64,000 bases of DNA from Shimwellia blattae DSM 4481 = NBRC 105725 (GTDB lineage: Bacteria > Pseudomonadota > Gammaproteobacteria > Enterobacterales > Enterobacteriaceae). Each line of letters opens with the position of its first letter. The stretch's first letter is position 1. The stretch covers positions 2,852,001-2,916,000 of the forward strand of contig NC_017910.1 of NCBI RefSeq assembly GCF_000262305.1, given 5' to 3'. Below the pieces are notes generated by a model that was not told the origin of the DNA, did not search any database, and saw nothing but the letters and a program-made list of their open reading frames with translations. A program made the translations under genes and the position numbers. Below, piece after piece: positions 16,292-24,594 of this stretch.

Positions 16292-18499
16292 TCAGAAGCT
16301 ATAGCGGGCAATGCGACGGGCATCCCGGCGCTGTAACCAGTTAATTAACGGCCGGCGCAGCGCTTCCAGCAGCCGCTCTTTGCGCCCCGGATGGGTCACA
16401 ATGCGCGCCCGATAGAACGACGGGCACAACACCGCCGCGTGGGAGACTTCCCCGCACAGGCCACACCCGACACAGCTGTTGATAACCGTTGCGACCGGGT
16501 CGGTGCGCAGCGGATCCGGGTTAGGCTTAATCGATAACGACGGGCAGCCGGACAGGCGGATGCAGGAGTGATCCCCGGTACAGGTGTCCGGGTCCACCCC
16601 GAAGCGCTCGCGCACCACCCGCTCGCCTTTTTCCAGCGCTTTGCGGGTTTGCTGCTTCTCGCGCCGCTGGCGGTTTAACATGCACTCGCTCTGGGCTATC
16701 AGCACTTTCGGCCCCGGGGTTTTGGTGGTCAGCGCCTCGCGCAGGGTGGCGGTCATCGCTTTCAGGTCATAGGTGCGGCGAACGGTTTTCACCCACTTCA
16801 CCCCCACCCCTTTCACGGCGTTTTCAATGTCATGGCCGGTACTGCGGGTAGCATTAAGGGCGGTGGAGGATAAAATATCCTGGCCGCCGGTGGCGGAGGT
16901 GTAGCTGTTGTCCACCACAATGGTCAGGTTATTGCTCTGGTTAAAGACACTGTTGGCGATGCCGCTGGTCAGGCCGTTGTGCCAGAAGCCCCCGTCCCCC
17001 ATCACCGCAATGGCGCGTTTGCCCTCTTTGCTGTTCAGGGCCGAGGTGCTCGCCCCGCCTAATCCGTACCCCATGGTGGTGTTGCCGAGGTTAAACGGCG
17101 GCAGGATAGAAAACAGGTGGCAGCCGATATCGGCGCTGACGTGGTGCGGCCCCAGCTCCCGCTCAATCAGCTTCATGGCGGTAAAAATGGGCCGCTCCGG
17201 GCAGCCGGTACAAAATCCCGGCGGGCGGGCGTGGATGGCATCCGTTAACGGTGGGGCACTGGCAGTGGCCTGGGCCACGTTCACCACCGGGGCGGCATTG
17301 ACCACATCCGGCACCACGCTTGCCATCGGGATCCGCACCTGACGGGCCGCCACTGTGGATTCCGGCTCCAGAACTTCATAACGCTCAAGGAAGGCGCGCA
17401 GCCCGGCCAGTACCGTGGCGGTGTTGTAATCCCCGGCCAGCGGCAGCAGATCTTTACCGTGCAGGCGCGTGCCCAGATCCAGCTGGCGCAGAATACTGGC
17501 GATGTTCTGCTCAACAAAGTTCGGCTGGCCCTCTTCAAGCACCAGTACCGCCCGCTTGTCGCGGCAGAAGCGGTCCAGCTCTTCATCCACCAGCGGGTAG
17601 GCCACATTCATCACATACAGCGGGATTTGGCTGTTGCCGTAGACATCCGCCAGCCCCAGCTGATTGAGGGCGCGGATCAGGGTGTTGTAGTTCCCGCCCT
17701 GTAGCGCGATGCCCACATCCCGGGTGCCTTCGGCAAAAAACTCGTTCAGCCCCCGTTCGCGGATAAACCGGATAGCGGCAGGCCAGCGCTGGTGAATTTT
17801 CTCTTTTTCATGCAGAAAGCTGGCCGGTGGCAGCACGATACGGTCAATATCGCGCTGCGGGTTTTCCAGCGCGTCCTGGACGGTAAAGGCCGGTGCCCGG
17901 TTCTCCCCACTCACAAACTGGCCGTGAACATGGCAGGAGCGGATGCGCATTTGCAGCATTACCGGGGTGTTGCTGGCTTCGGAAAGGTCAAAACCGTCTT
18001 TCACCGCCTGGACGATACAGGGCAGGTTCGGGCGCGGGTCCAGCAGCCACATCTGGGATTTCATGGCAAAAGCGTGGCTGCGCTCCTGCATAATCGATGA
18101 CCCTTCACCGTAATCCTCCCCGACGATAATAAGCGCGCCGCCCATCACCCCGCCGGAGGCAAGGTTTGCCAGCGCATCGGATGCCACGTTAGTGCCGACA
18201 GTCGCTTTGAAGGTGACCGCGCCGCGCAACGGATAGTTTACCGAGGCAGCAAGCGTGGCGGCGGCAGTGGCTTCACTGGCGCTGTTTTCAAAACGGATAC
18301 CGTACTGATCAAGAATGGGCTGCGCGTCTGCCAGCACATCCATCAGATGGGAGATAGGCGCCCCCTGGTAGCCCGCCACATAGGCCACGCCGGACTCCAG
18401 CAGTGCCTTGGTCACCGCCAGAATCCCCTCACCGCTGAAAACTTCCCCTGCCGGTAAGTTGAGTTTTTTTACCTCTTGTGCAAACGAACGTTCAGCCAT
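16292..18499 (-). CDS. iorA: Indolepyruvate/aryl-2-oxoacid ferredoxin oxidoreductase alpha-like subunit (IorA)
   Basis: This 735-residue subunit has an N-terminal pyrimidine-binding domain (GEGILAVTKALLE...YVAGYQGAP), a ThDP domain with GDGGFW...NN (about 480-510), and a C-terminal ferredoxin region with two Cys clusters (CTGDHSCIRLSGCP and CVGCGLCGEVSHAAVLCP). It is the first gene of the nine-gene operon. Known IorA acts on indolepyruvate, but relatives use phenylglyoxylate. With an isatin-hydrolase-like gene nearby, isatinate (2-aminophenylglyoxylate) to 2-aminobenzoyl-CoA is an attractive reaction; it would explain the absence of any aryl-CoA ligase in the window. Palindromes lie 36-88 bases upstream. 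Confidence 0.9.
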   Translation of the reverse strand: MAERSFAQEVKKLNLPAGEVFSGEGILAVTKALLESGVAYVAGYQGAPISHLMDVLADAQPILDQYGIRFENSASEATAAATLAASVNYPLRGAVTFKATVGTNVASDALANLASGGVMGGALIIVGEDYGEGSSIMQERSHAFAMKSQMWLLDPRPNLPCIVQAVKDGFDLSEASNTPVMLQMRIRSCHVHGQFVSGENRAPAFTVQDALENPQRDIDRIVLPPASFLHEKEKIHQRWPAAIRFIRERGLNEFFAEGTRDVGIALQGGNYNTLIRALNQLGLADVYGNSQIPLYVMNVAYPLVDEELDRFCRDKRAVLVLEEGQPNFVEQNIASILRQLDLGTRLHGKDLLPLAGDYNTATVLAGLRAFLERYEVLEPESTVAARQVRIPMASVVPDVVNAAPVVNVAQATASAPPLTDAIHARPPGFCTGCPERPIFTAMKLIERELGPHHVSADIGCHLFSILPPFNLGNTTMGYGLGGASTSALNSKEGKRAIAVMGDGGFWHNGLTSGIANSVFNQSNNLTIVVDNSYTSATGGQDILSSTALNATRSTGHDIENAVKGVGVKWVKTVRRTYDLKAMTATLREALTTKTPGPKVLIAQSECMLNRQRREKQQTRKALEKGERVVRERFGVDPDTCTGDHSCIRLSGCPSLSIKPNPDPLRTDPVATVINSCVGCGLCGEVSHAAVLCPSFYRARIVTHPGRKERLLEALRRPLINWLQRRDARRIARYSF

Positions 18500-18534
18500 C
18501 GCAACCCCACTGTCATTAACGTTTTTAACCGATA

Positions 18535-18551
18535 TGCATAACTTGTATGCA
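18535..18551. promoter_or_regulatory. Inverted repeat before iorA
   Basis: TGCATA-ACTTG-TATGCA is a perfect 6-base inverted repeat with a 5-base spacer, 36-52 bases upstream of the iorA start. Size and position suit a regulator site overlapping the promoter. The cognate protein is not known. Confidence 0.45.
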
Positions 18552-18571
18552 ACAGCACGACGCCAGGCAAT

Positions 18572-18587
18572 CCATGATTAGTCATGG
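18572..18587. promoter_or_regulatory. CATGA-N4-TCATG operator candidate before iorA
   Basis: CCATGATTAGTCATGG has perfect 6-base arms and lies 73-88 bases upstream of iorA. The core CATGA-N4-TCATG recurs at 20198-20211 in the MFS/AraC divergent region, which suggests that one regulator, most simply one of the two MarR proteins, controls both transcription units. Confidence 0.5.
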
Positions 18588-18688
18588 AATTGCCTTTTAT
18601 GCGAAAGATGGATAAGCACTGCACAGGAAGGATAAATCGCCGGGAAAAGCGCCCCGGGCTCAGGGGGGGAGCCCCCCTGATACCTGAA

Positions 18689-19975
18689 TTAACGGCGCGG
18701 CAGCAGTAGTACCGCCAACGCCGCCACCAGAGAGACCAGCGCAAACGCGGCAAAATTCCACGACAGCGCCAGGCCGCTTCCGGCAATCCAGGCCCCGAAC
18801 AGCGGCCCGCTCATGGCCCCGATACGGGCGAAGCTCAGCGCCCAGCCGGTGGCCGCAGCCCGGCTGGCACCGGGATACCAGGTGGCCAGATAACCGGTGA
18901 GGATAAGCGAGGCGGAAATACTCCCGAGCCCGGCAATCCCGGTCAGCAGAATATTGACCCCGAGGCTGTGTTTGAACATCAGCGCACAGATCCCCGCCGC
19001 CCCCAGCAGATAAGAGAGCGCCACCGCCCGCCGGGCCCCCAGCCGGTCGGCAATGCGCCCGAGACACAGCCCGCCAATGGCCGATGTCAGGCTGAACACC
19101 ACCAGAAACAGCAGGCTCGGGCCCAGGGCATAGCCGCTTTTACGCATAATGGTGGGCAGCCAGGTATTGAGACCGTAGACCAGCAACATGCCGCAAAACA
19201 GCGCCACCCAGAAACAGAGCGTGGCCCGCAGCCAGGCAGGTGAAAACAGCAGCCCCAGAGTGTGGCGCCACCCCGGCTGCTGTGCGCCCGGGTGCGGGGC
19301 TCCGGTCTGGGGCAGCGGCACCCCCAGTTGCTGAGCCAGTTGCCGGGCTTCATCCATTCTGCCGCGGCTGACCAGATACTCCAGGGATTCAGGCAGCAGC
19401 CGGGCAATGGGCACCAGCGCCAGCAGCGGTAACGCCCCTACTCCAATCACACTGCGCCAGCCAAAGTGGGGAATAAGCCACATAGCCACCAGCGCCGCAC
19501 ACAGGATCCCCAGCGAATAGCCCGAGTACATGATCCCGTAGTTGTAGCTGCGCCGGGCCGGGGGCGAATACTCCACGGTAAGGGCCGCCGCCATGGGAAT
19601 AACCCCACCCAGCCCCAGCCCGCCGATAAGCCGGGCCACCCCGAACCAGAACGGCGTGGGCGCCCAGGCCGTCGCCAGCATCGCGAGGGAAAACAGCCCC
19701 ACGCACAACAGCAGCATGCGCCGCCTGCCGATGCGCTCACTCAGCGTACCGGCAACACACGCCCCGAAAAACATCCCCACCAGGGCATAGCTGCTCAGCG
19801 CCCCCAGTTGCATCGGGGTCAGCCCCCAGCGGGAATCTTCCGCCATGCTGGAGAGCACCGCCCCCATAACGCCAACGTCGTACCCTTCGAAGAGAATACT
19901 CAGCCAGCAGGCCAGTAATACGCGCCGGGTTGCCGCATAGGGGCGCACCTCACTTTGGGTTATTTCAATTGTCAT
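18689..19975 (-). CDS. MFS transporter, aromatic acid:H+ symporter type
   Basis: This 428-residue protein has 12 predicted membrane helices and MFS signatures, including FEGYDVGVMGAVL in helix 1 (the Asp-containing motif of the AAHS family, as in BenK, PcaK and MhpT), GTLSERIGRRRMLL in loop 2-3 and LGRIADRLGARRAV in loop 8-9. The start follows a CGGAG ribosome site. It sits upstream of iorA on the same strand and divergent from the AraC gene. It probably imports the aromatic substrate of the operon; the substrate itself cannot be read from sequence. Confidence 0.87.
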   Translation of the reverse strand: MTIEITQSEVRPYAATRRVLLACWLSILFEGYDVGVMGAVLSSMAEDSRWGLTPMQLGALSSYALVGMFFGACVAGTLSERIGRRRMLLLCVGLFSLAMLATAWAPTPFWFGVARLIGGLGLGGVIPMAAALTVEYSPPARRSYNYGIMYSGYSLGILCAALVAMWLIPHFGWRSVIGVGALPLLALVPIARLLPESLEYLVSRGRMDEARQLAQQLGVPLPQTGAPHPGAQQPGWRHTLGLLFSPAWLRATLCFWVALFCGMLLVYGLNTWLPTIMRKSGYALGPSLLFLVVFSLTSAIGGLCLGRIADRLGARRAVALSYLLGAAGICALMFKHSLGVNILLTGIAGLGSISASLILTGYLATWYPGASRAAATGWALSFARIGAMSGPLFGAWIAGSGLALSWNFAAFALVSLVAALAVLLLPRR

Positions 19976-20043
19976 GACTGGCTCCGGTTAATTGACACGT
20001 TATCAGCCATAGAAAAAACCACTAACAGGGTCAATAAACCGCG

Positions 20044-20080
20044 CGTTATCCGCAGATATATCGGCATAAACCGGATAACG
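20044..20080. repeat. Spaced 9-base inverted repeat, probable regulator half-sites
   Basis: CGTTATCCG and CGGATAACG are separated by 19 bases; the centre-to-centre distance of 28 bases is not a whole number of turns. A third partial copy (CGTTATC) lies near 20141. AraC/XylS-type half-sites are possible, but those are usually direct repeats. Confidence 0.4.
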
Positions 20081-20196
20081 ACAGCACAGGATGGCGTAAC
20101 CACGGGGGGATCCGTTGTGCGCACAGAATGATCAATGTCTCGTTATCGGATTCTCGTCTGACAAAAATCCGCGAACCTGGTTAACGTGTATATCGT

Positions 20197-20214
20197 TGCA
20201 TGATTGATCATGCA
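20197..20214. promoter_or_regulatory. 18-base palindrome, CATGA-N4-TCATG operator candidate
   Basis: TGCATGATTGATCATGCA has perfect 8-base arms around TG and lies 101-118 bases upstream of the AraC start. The size suits a MarR dimer. Its core repeats the one upstream of iorA. Confidence 0.55.
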
Positions 20215-20314
20215 TTGTTAAAAACGTGTTGATTCAGGCAACGCCTCCGGCGTATGACGGCCACCAATCAGCAGACAGGACGTGCCCCGGTAAGCCATCT
20301 GTGAGGAGTCTGTT

Positions 20315-21322
20315 ATGTTGATCAATGAAATCGCGTCGCCACGGTTATCTGCGGCCCTGAGCCACCTGAATTCATCCGCCAGTTTGCTGTTTACTTCCGC
20401 CACCCTGGAGCAGGCCGGGGCCGTGGTGGGGCGGATCTTTAAGCCCTGTCAGGTTGATCTGGTCGACAGCGGTGCCCGGGCCGATGTGCGGATGCACCAT
20501 ATCCCTATGGGGGATATCTCCCTCAACCGCCTGCGTTACAATTCGCGGGTGGATATCGCCCCCTGCCAGCTCCGGGATTTCTTCCTGGTCCAGATGCCGC
20601 TGCACGGCAGCGCCAGCGTCACCTGTAACGGGCAGACCACCCACTCCACCCCGCAACTGGCTACGGTGATTAACCCGGATGATGTCACCCACATGCGCTG
20701 GGAGCCCGGCAATGATCAGTTCCTGCTGCGGGTGTCGCGCCCGCTGCTGGAAAATACCCTGATGGGCCAGCTAGGCCAGACCCTGAGTGAGCCCCTGCGC
20801 TTTGACACCGGGTTTCGCTGGCAGGAGAGCCCCGCCTGGTGCGCCCTGATAGGCTACCTGCTGGAGTGTGTCAGCCAGGGGCTGGATCTGGATAAGCACC
20901 GGCTGATCCGCCAGCAAATGGAGCAGCTGGTAGCCACCACCCTGCTGCACAGCCAGCCACATAATTACCTGCAACCCGCCGGGCAGAAGCGCAGCGCCAT
21001 CCGCCCGGCCCATGTGCGCCGGGTGCAGGAGTATATTGACGCCCACGCCCACGAGCCCCTGAGCGCGGAGACACTGGCAGAGATTGGCGGGGTCAGCCTG
21101 CGCGGCCTGTATGCCGGGTTTAAAAACTTTCTGGGGATCAGCCCCATGCAGTACCTGCGCGATATCCGTATGGAGCGGGTGCGCGCGGAGCTGTTGTCCG
21201 GTGAGATTGATAACGTGACCGGGGTGGCTCTGCGCTGGGGGTTCGCCCATATGGGCCGCTTCAGCGCTGAGTACAAATCCCGTTTTGGTGAGTCGCCCAG
21301 CCAGAGCATGCGTAAGCGCTGA
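20315..21322 (+). CDS. AraC-family regulator (XylS/AndR-like N-terminus)
   Basis: This 335-residue protein has an AraC_binding_2-type N-terminal domain (about 40-210) and a C-terminal pair of helix-turn-helix motifs (about 235-335: LSAETLAEIGGVSLRGLYAGF and NVTGVALRWGFAHMGRFSAEYKSRFGESP). The ATG follows a GAGGAG ribosome site. Such regulators usually activate aromatic catabolism genes in response to the substrate. It is divergent from the MFS importer and convergent with the cyclase gene, so it may activate the whole island. Confidence 0.88.
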   Translation: MLINEIASPRLSAALSHLNSSASLLFTSATLEQAGAVVGRIFKPCQVDLVDSGARADVRMHHIPMGDISLNRLRYNSRVDIAPCQLRDFFLVQMPLHGSASVTCNGQTTHSTPQLATVINPDDVTHMRWEPGNDQFLLRVSRPLLENTLMGQLGQTLSEPLRFDTGFRWQESPAWCALIGYLLECVSQGLDLDKHRLIRQQMEQLVATTLLHSQPHNYLQPAGQKRSAIRPAHVRRVQEYIDAHAHEPLSAETLAEIGGVSLRGLYAGFKNFLGISPMQYLRDIRMERVRAELLSGEIDNVTGVALRWGFAHMGRFSAEYKSRFGESPSQSMRKR

Positions 21323-21335
21323 CCGGGCGTAACTG

Positions 21336-22121
21336 CTATTCGCTGACCAGCGCCATCACGCGCAGCGGGCTGCCGGAACCCTGCTCAATTTTGAGCGGGG
21401 CGGCAATAATCAGCGCCCCCCGGGCGGGTAATTTATCCAGATTGGTCAGACACTGCAGGCCGTATTTATTGGCCCCGTGCATCAGCGTGTGGCACGGGTA
21501 GGCAACCGGCCAGCTGTAAGACTGCCCCGCATCCGTATTGATGGTCTCCACCCCGAAGCCGCGCACATTGCGCTGGTGAATCAGCCACTCTACCGTCTCC
21601 TGCGAGGGGCCCGGCGTGTGGGCGCCGTCGTCGCGGATATTGAGGAATGCCGCTGCGTCATCGGCCTTTTTCGACCAGTCGGTGCGAAACAGTACCCAGG
21701 CACCGGCCGGGATCTGACCGTGCTGCTGCTCCCAGCTTTCCAGGTAGTCCACACTCAGGACCCAGTCCGGGTTCTGAGCCACTTCCCGGCTGGCGTCTAC
21801 CACCACTGCCGGGCCGATAAATGCCGCGGGGTCGATGGTATCGACGGTATTTTCGCTGTATTCACGCCCGCTGACCCAGTGGGCCGGGGCGTCGAAGTGG
21901 GTGCCGGTATGTTCACTGCAGCTGAAGTTGTTCCAGTACCAGCCGGGGCCTTTTTCGTCATAGCAGGAAATAGCCTCTTTGCGAAAACCCCAGGCCTGAC
22001 CAAACTGCGGCGGAAGCTGCAGCGTGGGGAAACGTTCGCTCAGGGTTTGGGTTAAATCGATAATGCGGATCGTGCCGCTGGCGATCCCTTCAGACAATGC
22101 GGCCAGTATTGTGGTATTCAT
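21336..22121 (-). CDS. Cyclase-family metal hydrolase, isatin hydrolase / kynurenine formamidase-like
   Basis: This 261-residue protein has the cyclase (KynB/isatin hydrolase) metal motif HTGTHFDAPAHW with His71, His75, Asp77 and a further His81, and a C-terminal catalytic region. The family opens small lactams or formamides with Mn or Zn. Isatin hydrolase opens isatin to isatinate; kynurenine formamidase acts on N-formylkynurenine. The neighbouring IorAB and aminobenzoyl-CoA-type hydroxylase make isatin the better guess here. The ribosome site is AGGTGAG. It lies 13 bases after the convergent AraC gene. Confidence 0.8.
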   Translation of the reverse strand: MNTTILAALSEGIASGTIRIIDLTQTLSERFPTLQLPPQFGQAWGFRKEAISCYDEKGPGWYWNNFSCSEHTGTHFDAPAHWVSGREYSENTVDTIDPAAFIGPAVVVDASREVAQNPDWVLSVDYLESWEQQHGQIPAGAWVLFRTDWSKKADDAAAFLNIRDDGAHTPGPSQETVEWLIHQRNVRGFGVETINTDAGQSYSWPVAYPCHTLMHGANKYGLQCLTNLDKLPARGALIIAAPLKIEQGSGSPLRVMALVSE

Positions 22122-22244
22122 CAGTGCTCACCTGTTGTCCGGGTAAAAGTAACGAACAAAATTAACAAACAAGCCGCATTGTAAACGCCTGGTACTGGCT
22201 GGCTATCCATTTCCTGAAGCCGCTATCCGGAAAGCGAAAAATTG

Positions 22245-22721
22245 TTATGCCACCGTATCCCGGGTAAAGCGGTATTTAAACTGACCGAGCAGCTGATACA
22301 GTTTCGCTTTTTCCTCACCGGGCAGGTGGGCCAGCAGCTCATTAAGCCAGCCCTGGTGGGCCCGGGCCATCTGATCAAATTGCTGCTTCCCGGCGGCGGT
22401 GAGCTTCACCCGGCAGGAGCGGCGATCCTGGGGATCATAAACCCGCACCGCCATGCCCTCTTTTTCCAGGCTGTCTGCCAGGCCGGTAATATTCCCCCCG
22501 GTCACCAGCATCAGACGGGATAATTCACCCATTTTGATGCCGTCCGGAAAGCGATCGAGCTGGGCGAGCATATCAAAGCGCGGTAATGTGCTGCCAAACT
22601 GCTCGCGCATACGCTGGCGCAACTCGGTTTCAATAAGGCTGACGCAGGAAAGCAGCCGTAGCCAGAGCTTAACATCCATCACTTCTGCGTCTGAATCAGT
22701 TACATTTACCTTTGATTTCAT
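22245..22721 (-). CDS. MarR-family transcriptional regulator (second copy)
   Basis: This 158-residue winged-helix protein has GIKMGELSRLMLVTGGNITGLADSLEKEG as the recognition region (about 75-105) and DRRSCRVKLTAAGKQQF as the wing. It is divergent from the flavin monooxygenase gene and lies upstream of the cyclase gene on the same strand, 123 bases away. Some MarR proteins of auxin and indole catabolic loci have this arrangement. It probably controls the monooxygenase-reductase pair and perhaps the cyclase. Confidence 0.87.
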   Translation of the reverse strand: MKSKVNVTDSDAEVMDVKLWLRLLSCVSLIETELRQRMREQFGSTLPRFDMLAQLDRFPDGIKMGELSRLMLVTGGNITGLADSLEKEGMAVRVYDPQDRRSCRVKLTAAGKQQFDQMARAHQGWLNELLAHLPGEEKAKLYQLLGQFKYRFTRDTVA

Positions 22722-22778
22722 TAAATATTTTCCTCTTCAGGTGGGCAGCACATTACGGGAAATTCTCACCATCCGCGA

Positions 22779-22794
22779 TGTGACACTTCTCACA
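22779..22794. promoter_or_regulatory. CRP site before the flavin monooxygenase
   Basis: TGTGACACTTCTCACA has the exact CRP core TGTGA-N6-TCACA. It lies 123-138 bases upstream of the monooxygenase and 58-73 bases upstream of the divergent MarR gene. Catabolite control of one or both genes is inferred. Confidence 0.65.
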
Positions 22795-22916
22795 GCTGTG
22801 CAATTATCCACCAGGTGTGGCTGGACAAATTTATTTTAAACATAAAATATTCATATGTGAAATATACGCCCTTTTGCCCGATTATCTTGATAATCTTTCC
22901 CTGACAGGAGCCTATC

Positions 22917-24068
22917 ATGGCGGAATTAAAAGCAAACCGGATGTTTAACAACAACAAGTTCAAGCTGGGTTTCTTTGCAGCTAACTGCTCTGGCGGTATG
23001 GCGGTAACCAAACTGGAAGAGCGCTGGGATAACTCCTGGGAGAATAACCTCAAAATGGCCCAGCTGGCGGATGCGGCCGGTCTGGAGTTTCTGCTGCCTA
23101 TCGCCCGCTGGATAGGCTACGGCGGCGAGACCAACTTCCACGGTAATGTGCTGGAAACCACCACCTGGGCTGCGGCCCTGCTGGCGGCGACCCGCCATAT
23201 CAGTGTCTTCTCCACGGTGCATACCTCGTTTAACCACCCGGTGGTGGTTGCCAAACAGCTGGCGACCATGGACCAGATTGGCCAGGGCCGTGCCGGGCTG
23301 AACGTCGTCTGCGGCTGGAACCGCCCGGAATATGAAGCGCTGGGCGGTGACCTGCCCTATGACCACGTCAGCCGTTATGCCTACGGGCAGGAGTGGTTCG
23401 ACGTTATCCGCAAACTGTGGCAGGAAGAGCAGCCCTTTGACTGGAAAGGCAACTATTTCAACCTGAAAGATACCTATAGCCTGCCCCACCCGCTGCGTAA
23501 AGATGTGCCGATTTTTAACGCGGCCGGCTCCGGTGAAGGGCGCGCTTTTGCGGTGCGCAATGCGGATTTCCTGTTCACCTCGGCCATTAGCCTTGCCCGT
23601 TCAGAGCAGGAGATTATTCAGCTTAAGCAGCAGGCGGCTGCCGTTTCGCGCCGTAATCCGCTGAATATTCTGACCTTCTCTTATGTAGTGTGCCGCCCGA
23701 CCCGGGCCGAAGCCGAAGAGTACCACCACTACTATTCTCAGCAGCACGCAGACTGGAAAGCGGTGGATAATATTATTCGCCTGATGTTTGAAAATGCCGA
23801 GTCCTTCCCGAAAGATCAGCTGCAGCTTATCCGCGACCGGTTCTCTGCCGGGCACGGCGGCTTCCCGCTGGTGGGCACCCCGGACGATGTGGCCGACGGT
23901 ATTGAGCAGTTATACCGGGCGGGCTTCTCCGGCTCGACGCTCGCTTTTGTCAACTATGCGGAGGATTTCCCCTACTTCCGCGACGAAGTGCTGCCGCGCC
24001 TGGAAGCCAGAGGGCTGCGTGAACCCTTTACGCCGGATCAGGCGCAAATCTCAGGAGCCGCTGCATGA
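22917..24068 (+). CDS. LLM-class flavin-dependent monooxygenase (luciferase-like, RutA-related fold)
   Basis: This 383-residue protein is a luciferase-like TIM-barrel monooxygenase of the RutA/SsuD/NtaA group: LATMDQIGQGRAGLNVVCGWNRPEYEALG (about 115-145) is the characteristic segment, and FNAAGSGEGRAFAVRNAD follows near 205. Such enzymes use FMNH2 supplied by a partner reductase, which is the next gene (four-base overlap). A clear AGGAG ribosome site precedes the ATG. The substrate is unknown; next to an isatin-hydrolase-like gene, oxidation of an indolic compound is possible. A CRP site and a divergent MarR gene lie upstream. Confidence 0.86.
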   Translation: MAELKANRMFNNNKFKLGFFAANCSGGMAVTKLEERWDNSWENNLKMAQLADAAGLEFLLPIARWIGYGGETNFHGNVLETTTWAAALLAATRHISVFSTVHTSFNHPVVVAKQLATMDQIGQGRAGLNVVCGWNRPEYEALGGDLPYDHVSRYAYGQEWFDVIRKLWQEEQPFDWKGNYFNLKDTYSLPHPLRKDVPIFNAAGSGEGRAFAVRNADFLFTSAISLARSEQEIIQLKQQAAAVSRRNPLNILTFSYVVCRPTRAEAEEYHHYYSQQHADWKAVDNIIRLMFENAESFPKDQLQLIRDRFSAGHGGFPLVGTPDDVADGIEQLYRAGFSGSTLAFVNYAEDFPYFRDEVLPRLEARGLREPFTPDQAQISGAAA

Positions 24069-24562
24069 ACCAGTATCCTCTGTCCGCAGATGACTTCAGG
24101 CAGGCCATGCGCCTGCTCACCCTGCCGGTCGCGGTGATTACCGTTGACTCCGGCGGGCAACGCAACGGGCTGACCGCGTCGTCATTTTGTTCCGTGAGTG
24201 TCGATCCGCCACGGATCCTGGTCTGTATTGGTAAGCACGCCAGTGCCCACAGCCAGCTGGTGGCCGGGGAAGGAATTGGTATCAATGTGCTGGCCCCGCA
24301 CCAGATGGATCAGGCCATGCTGTTTGCCAGTAAAACCCGGCACGGCGAGCAGCGCTTCAGCAATGAGGGGTGGCACACCCTGAAAAGCGGTGCGCCGATT
24401 CTTAAAGATACGGCGGTGAGTTTTGACTGTATTGTCGATCAGATTATTGATGACACCACCCACAGTATTGTTACCGCAACCGTGGTCGCGGTAGAAAAGG
24501 GAGCCGGTGAGTGCCTGCTCTACCGTAATGGCGCCCCGGTGGCAGTACCTGCCGAAGCCTGA
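24065..24562 (+). CDS. Flavin reductase domain protein (FMN reductase partner)
   Basis: This 165-residue protein of the flavin reductase-like family (HpaC/RutF type) begins with DDFRQAMRLLTLPVAVITVDSGG and has NGLTASSFCSVSVDPPRILVCIG, the flavin-binding core (about 36-60). It overlaps the monooxygenase gene by four bases (ATGA), so the two make a two-component system in which this subunit provides reduced FMN from NAD(P)H. Confidence 0.9.
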   Translation: MNQYPLSADDFRQAMRLLTLPVAVITVDSGGQRNGLTASSFCSVSVDPPRILVCIGKHASAHSQLVAGEGIGINVLAPHQMDQAMLFASKTRHGEQRFSNEGWHTLKSGAPILKDTAVSFDCIVDQIIDDTTHSIVTATVVAVEKGAGECLLYRNGAPVAVPAEA

Positions 24563-24594
24563 CACCACCAGAGGCTGCCTCCGGGCGGCCTCTG

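Larger units (their letters stand above)
19976..20314. promoter_or_regulatory. Divergent promoter region between MFS importer and AraC regulator
   Basis: This 339-base gap holds no gene. It contains a 9-base perfect inverted repeat (CGTTATCCG at 20044-20052, CGGATAACG at 20072-20080), a related CGTTATCGGAT element near 20141, and an 18-base perfect palindrome at 20197-20214. This density of dyads supports dual control by the AraC and MarR proteins encoded around it. Confidence 0.55.
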
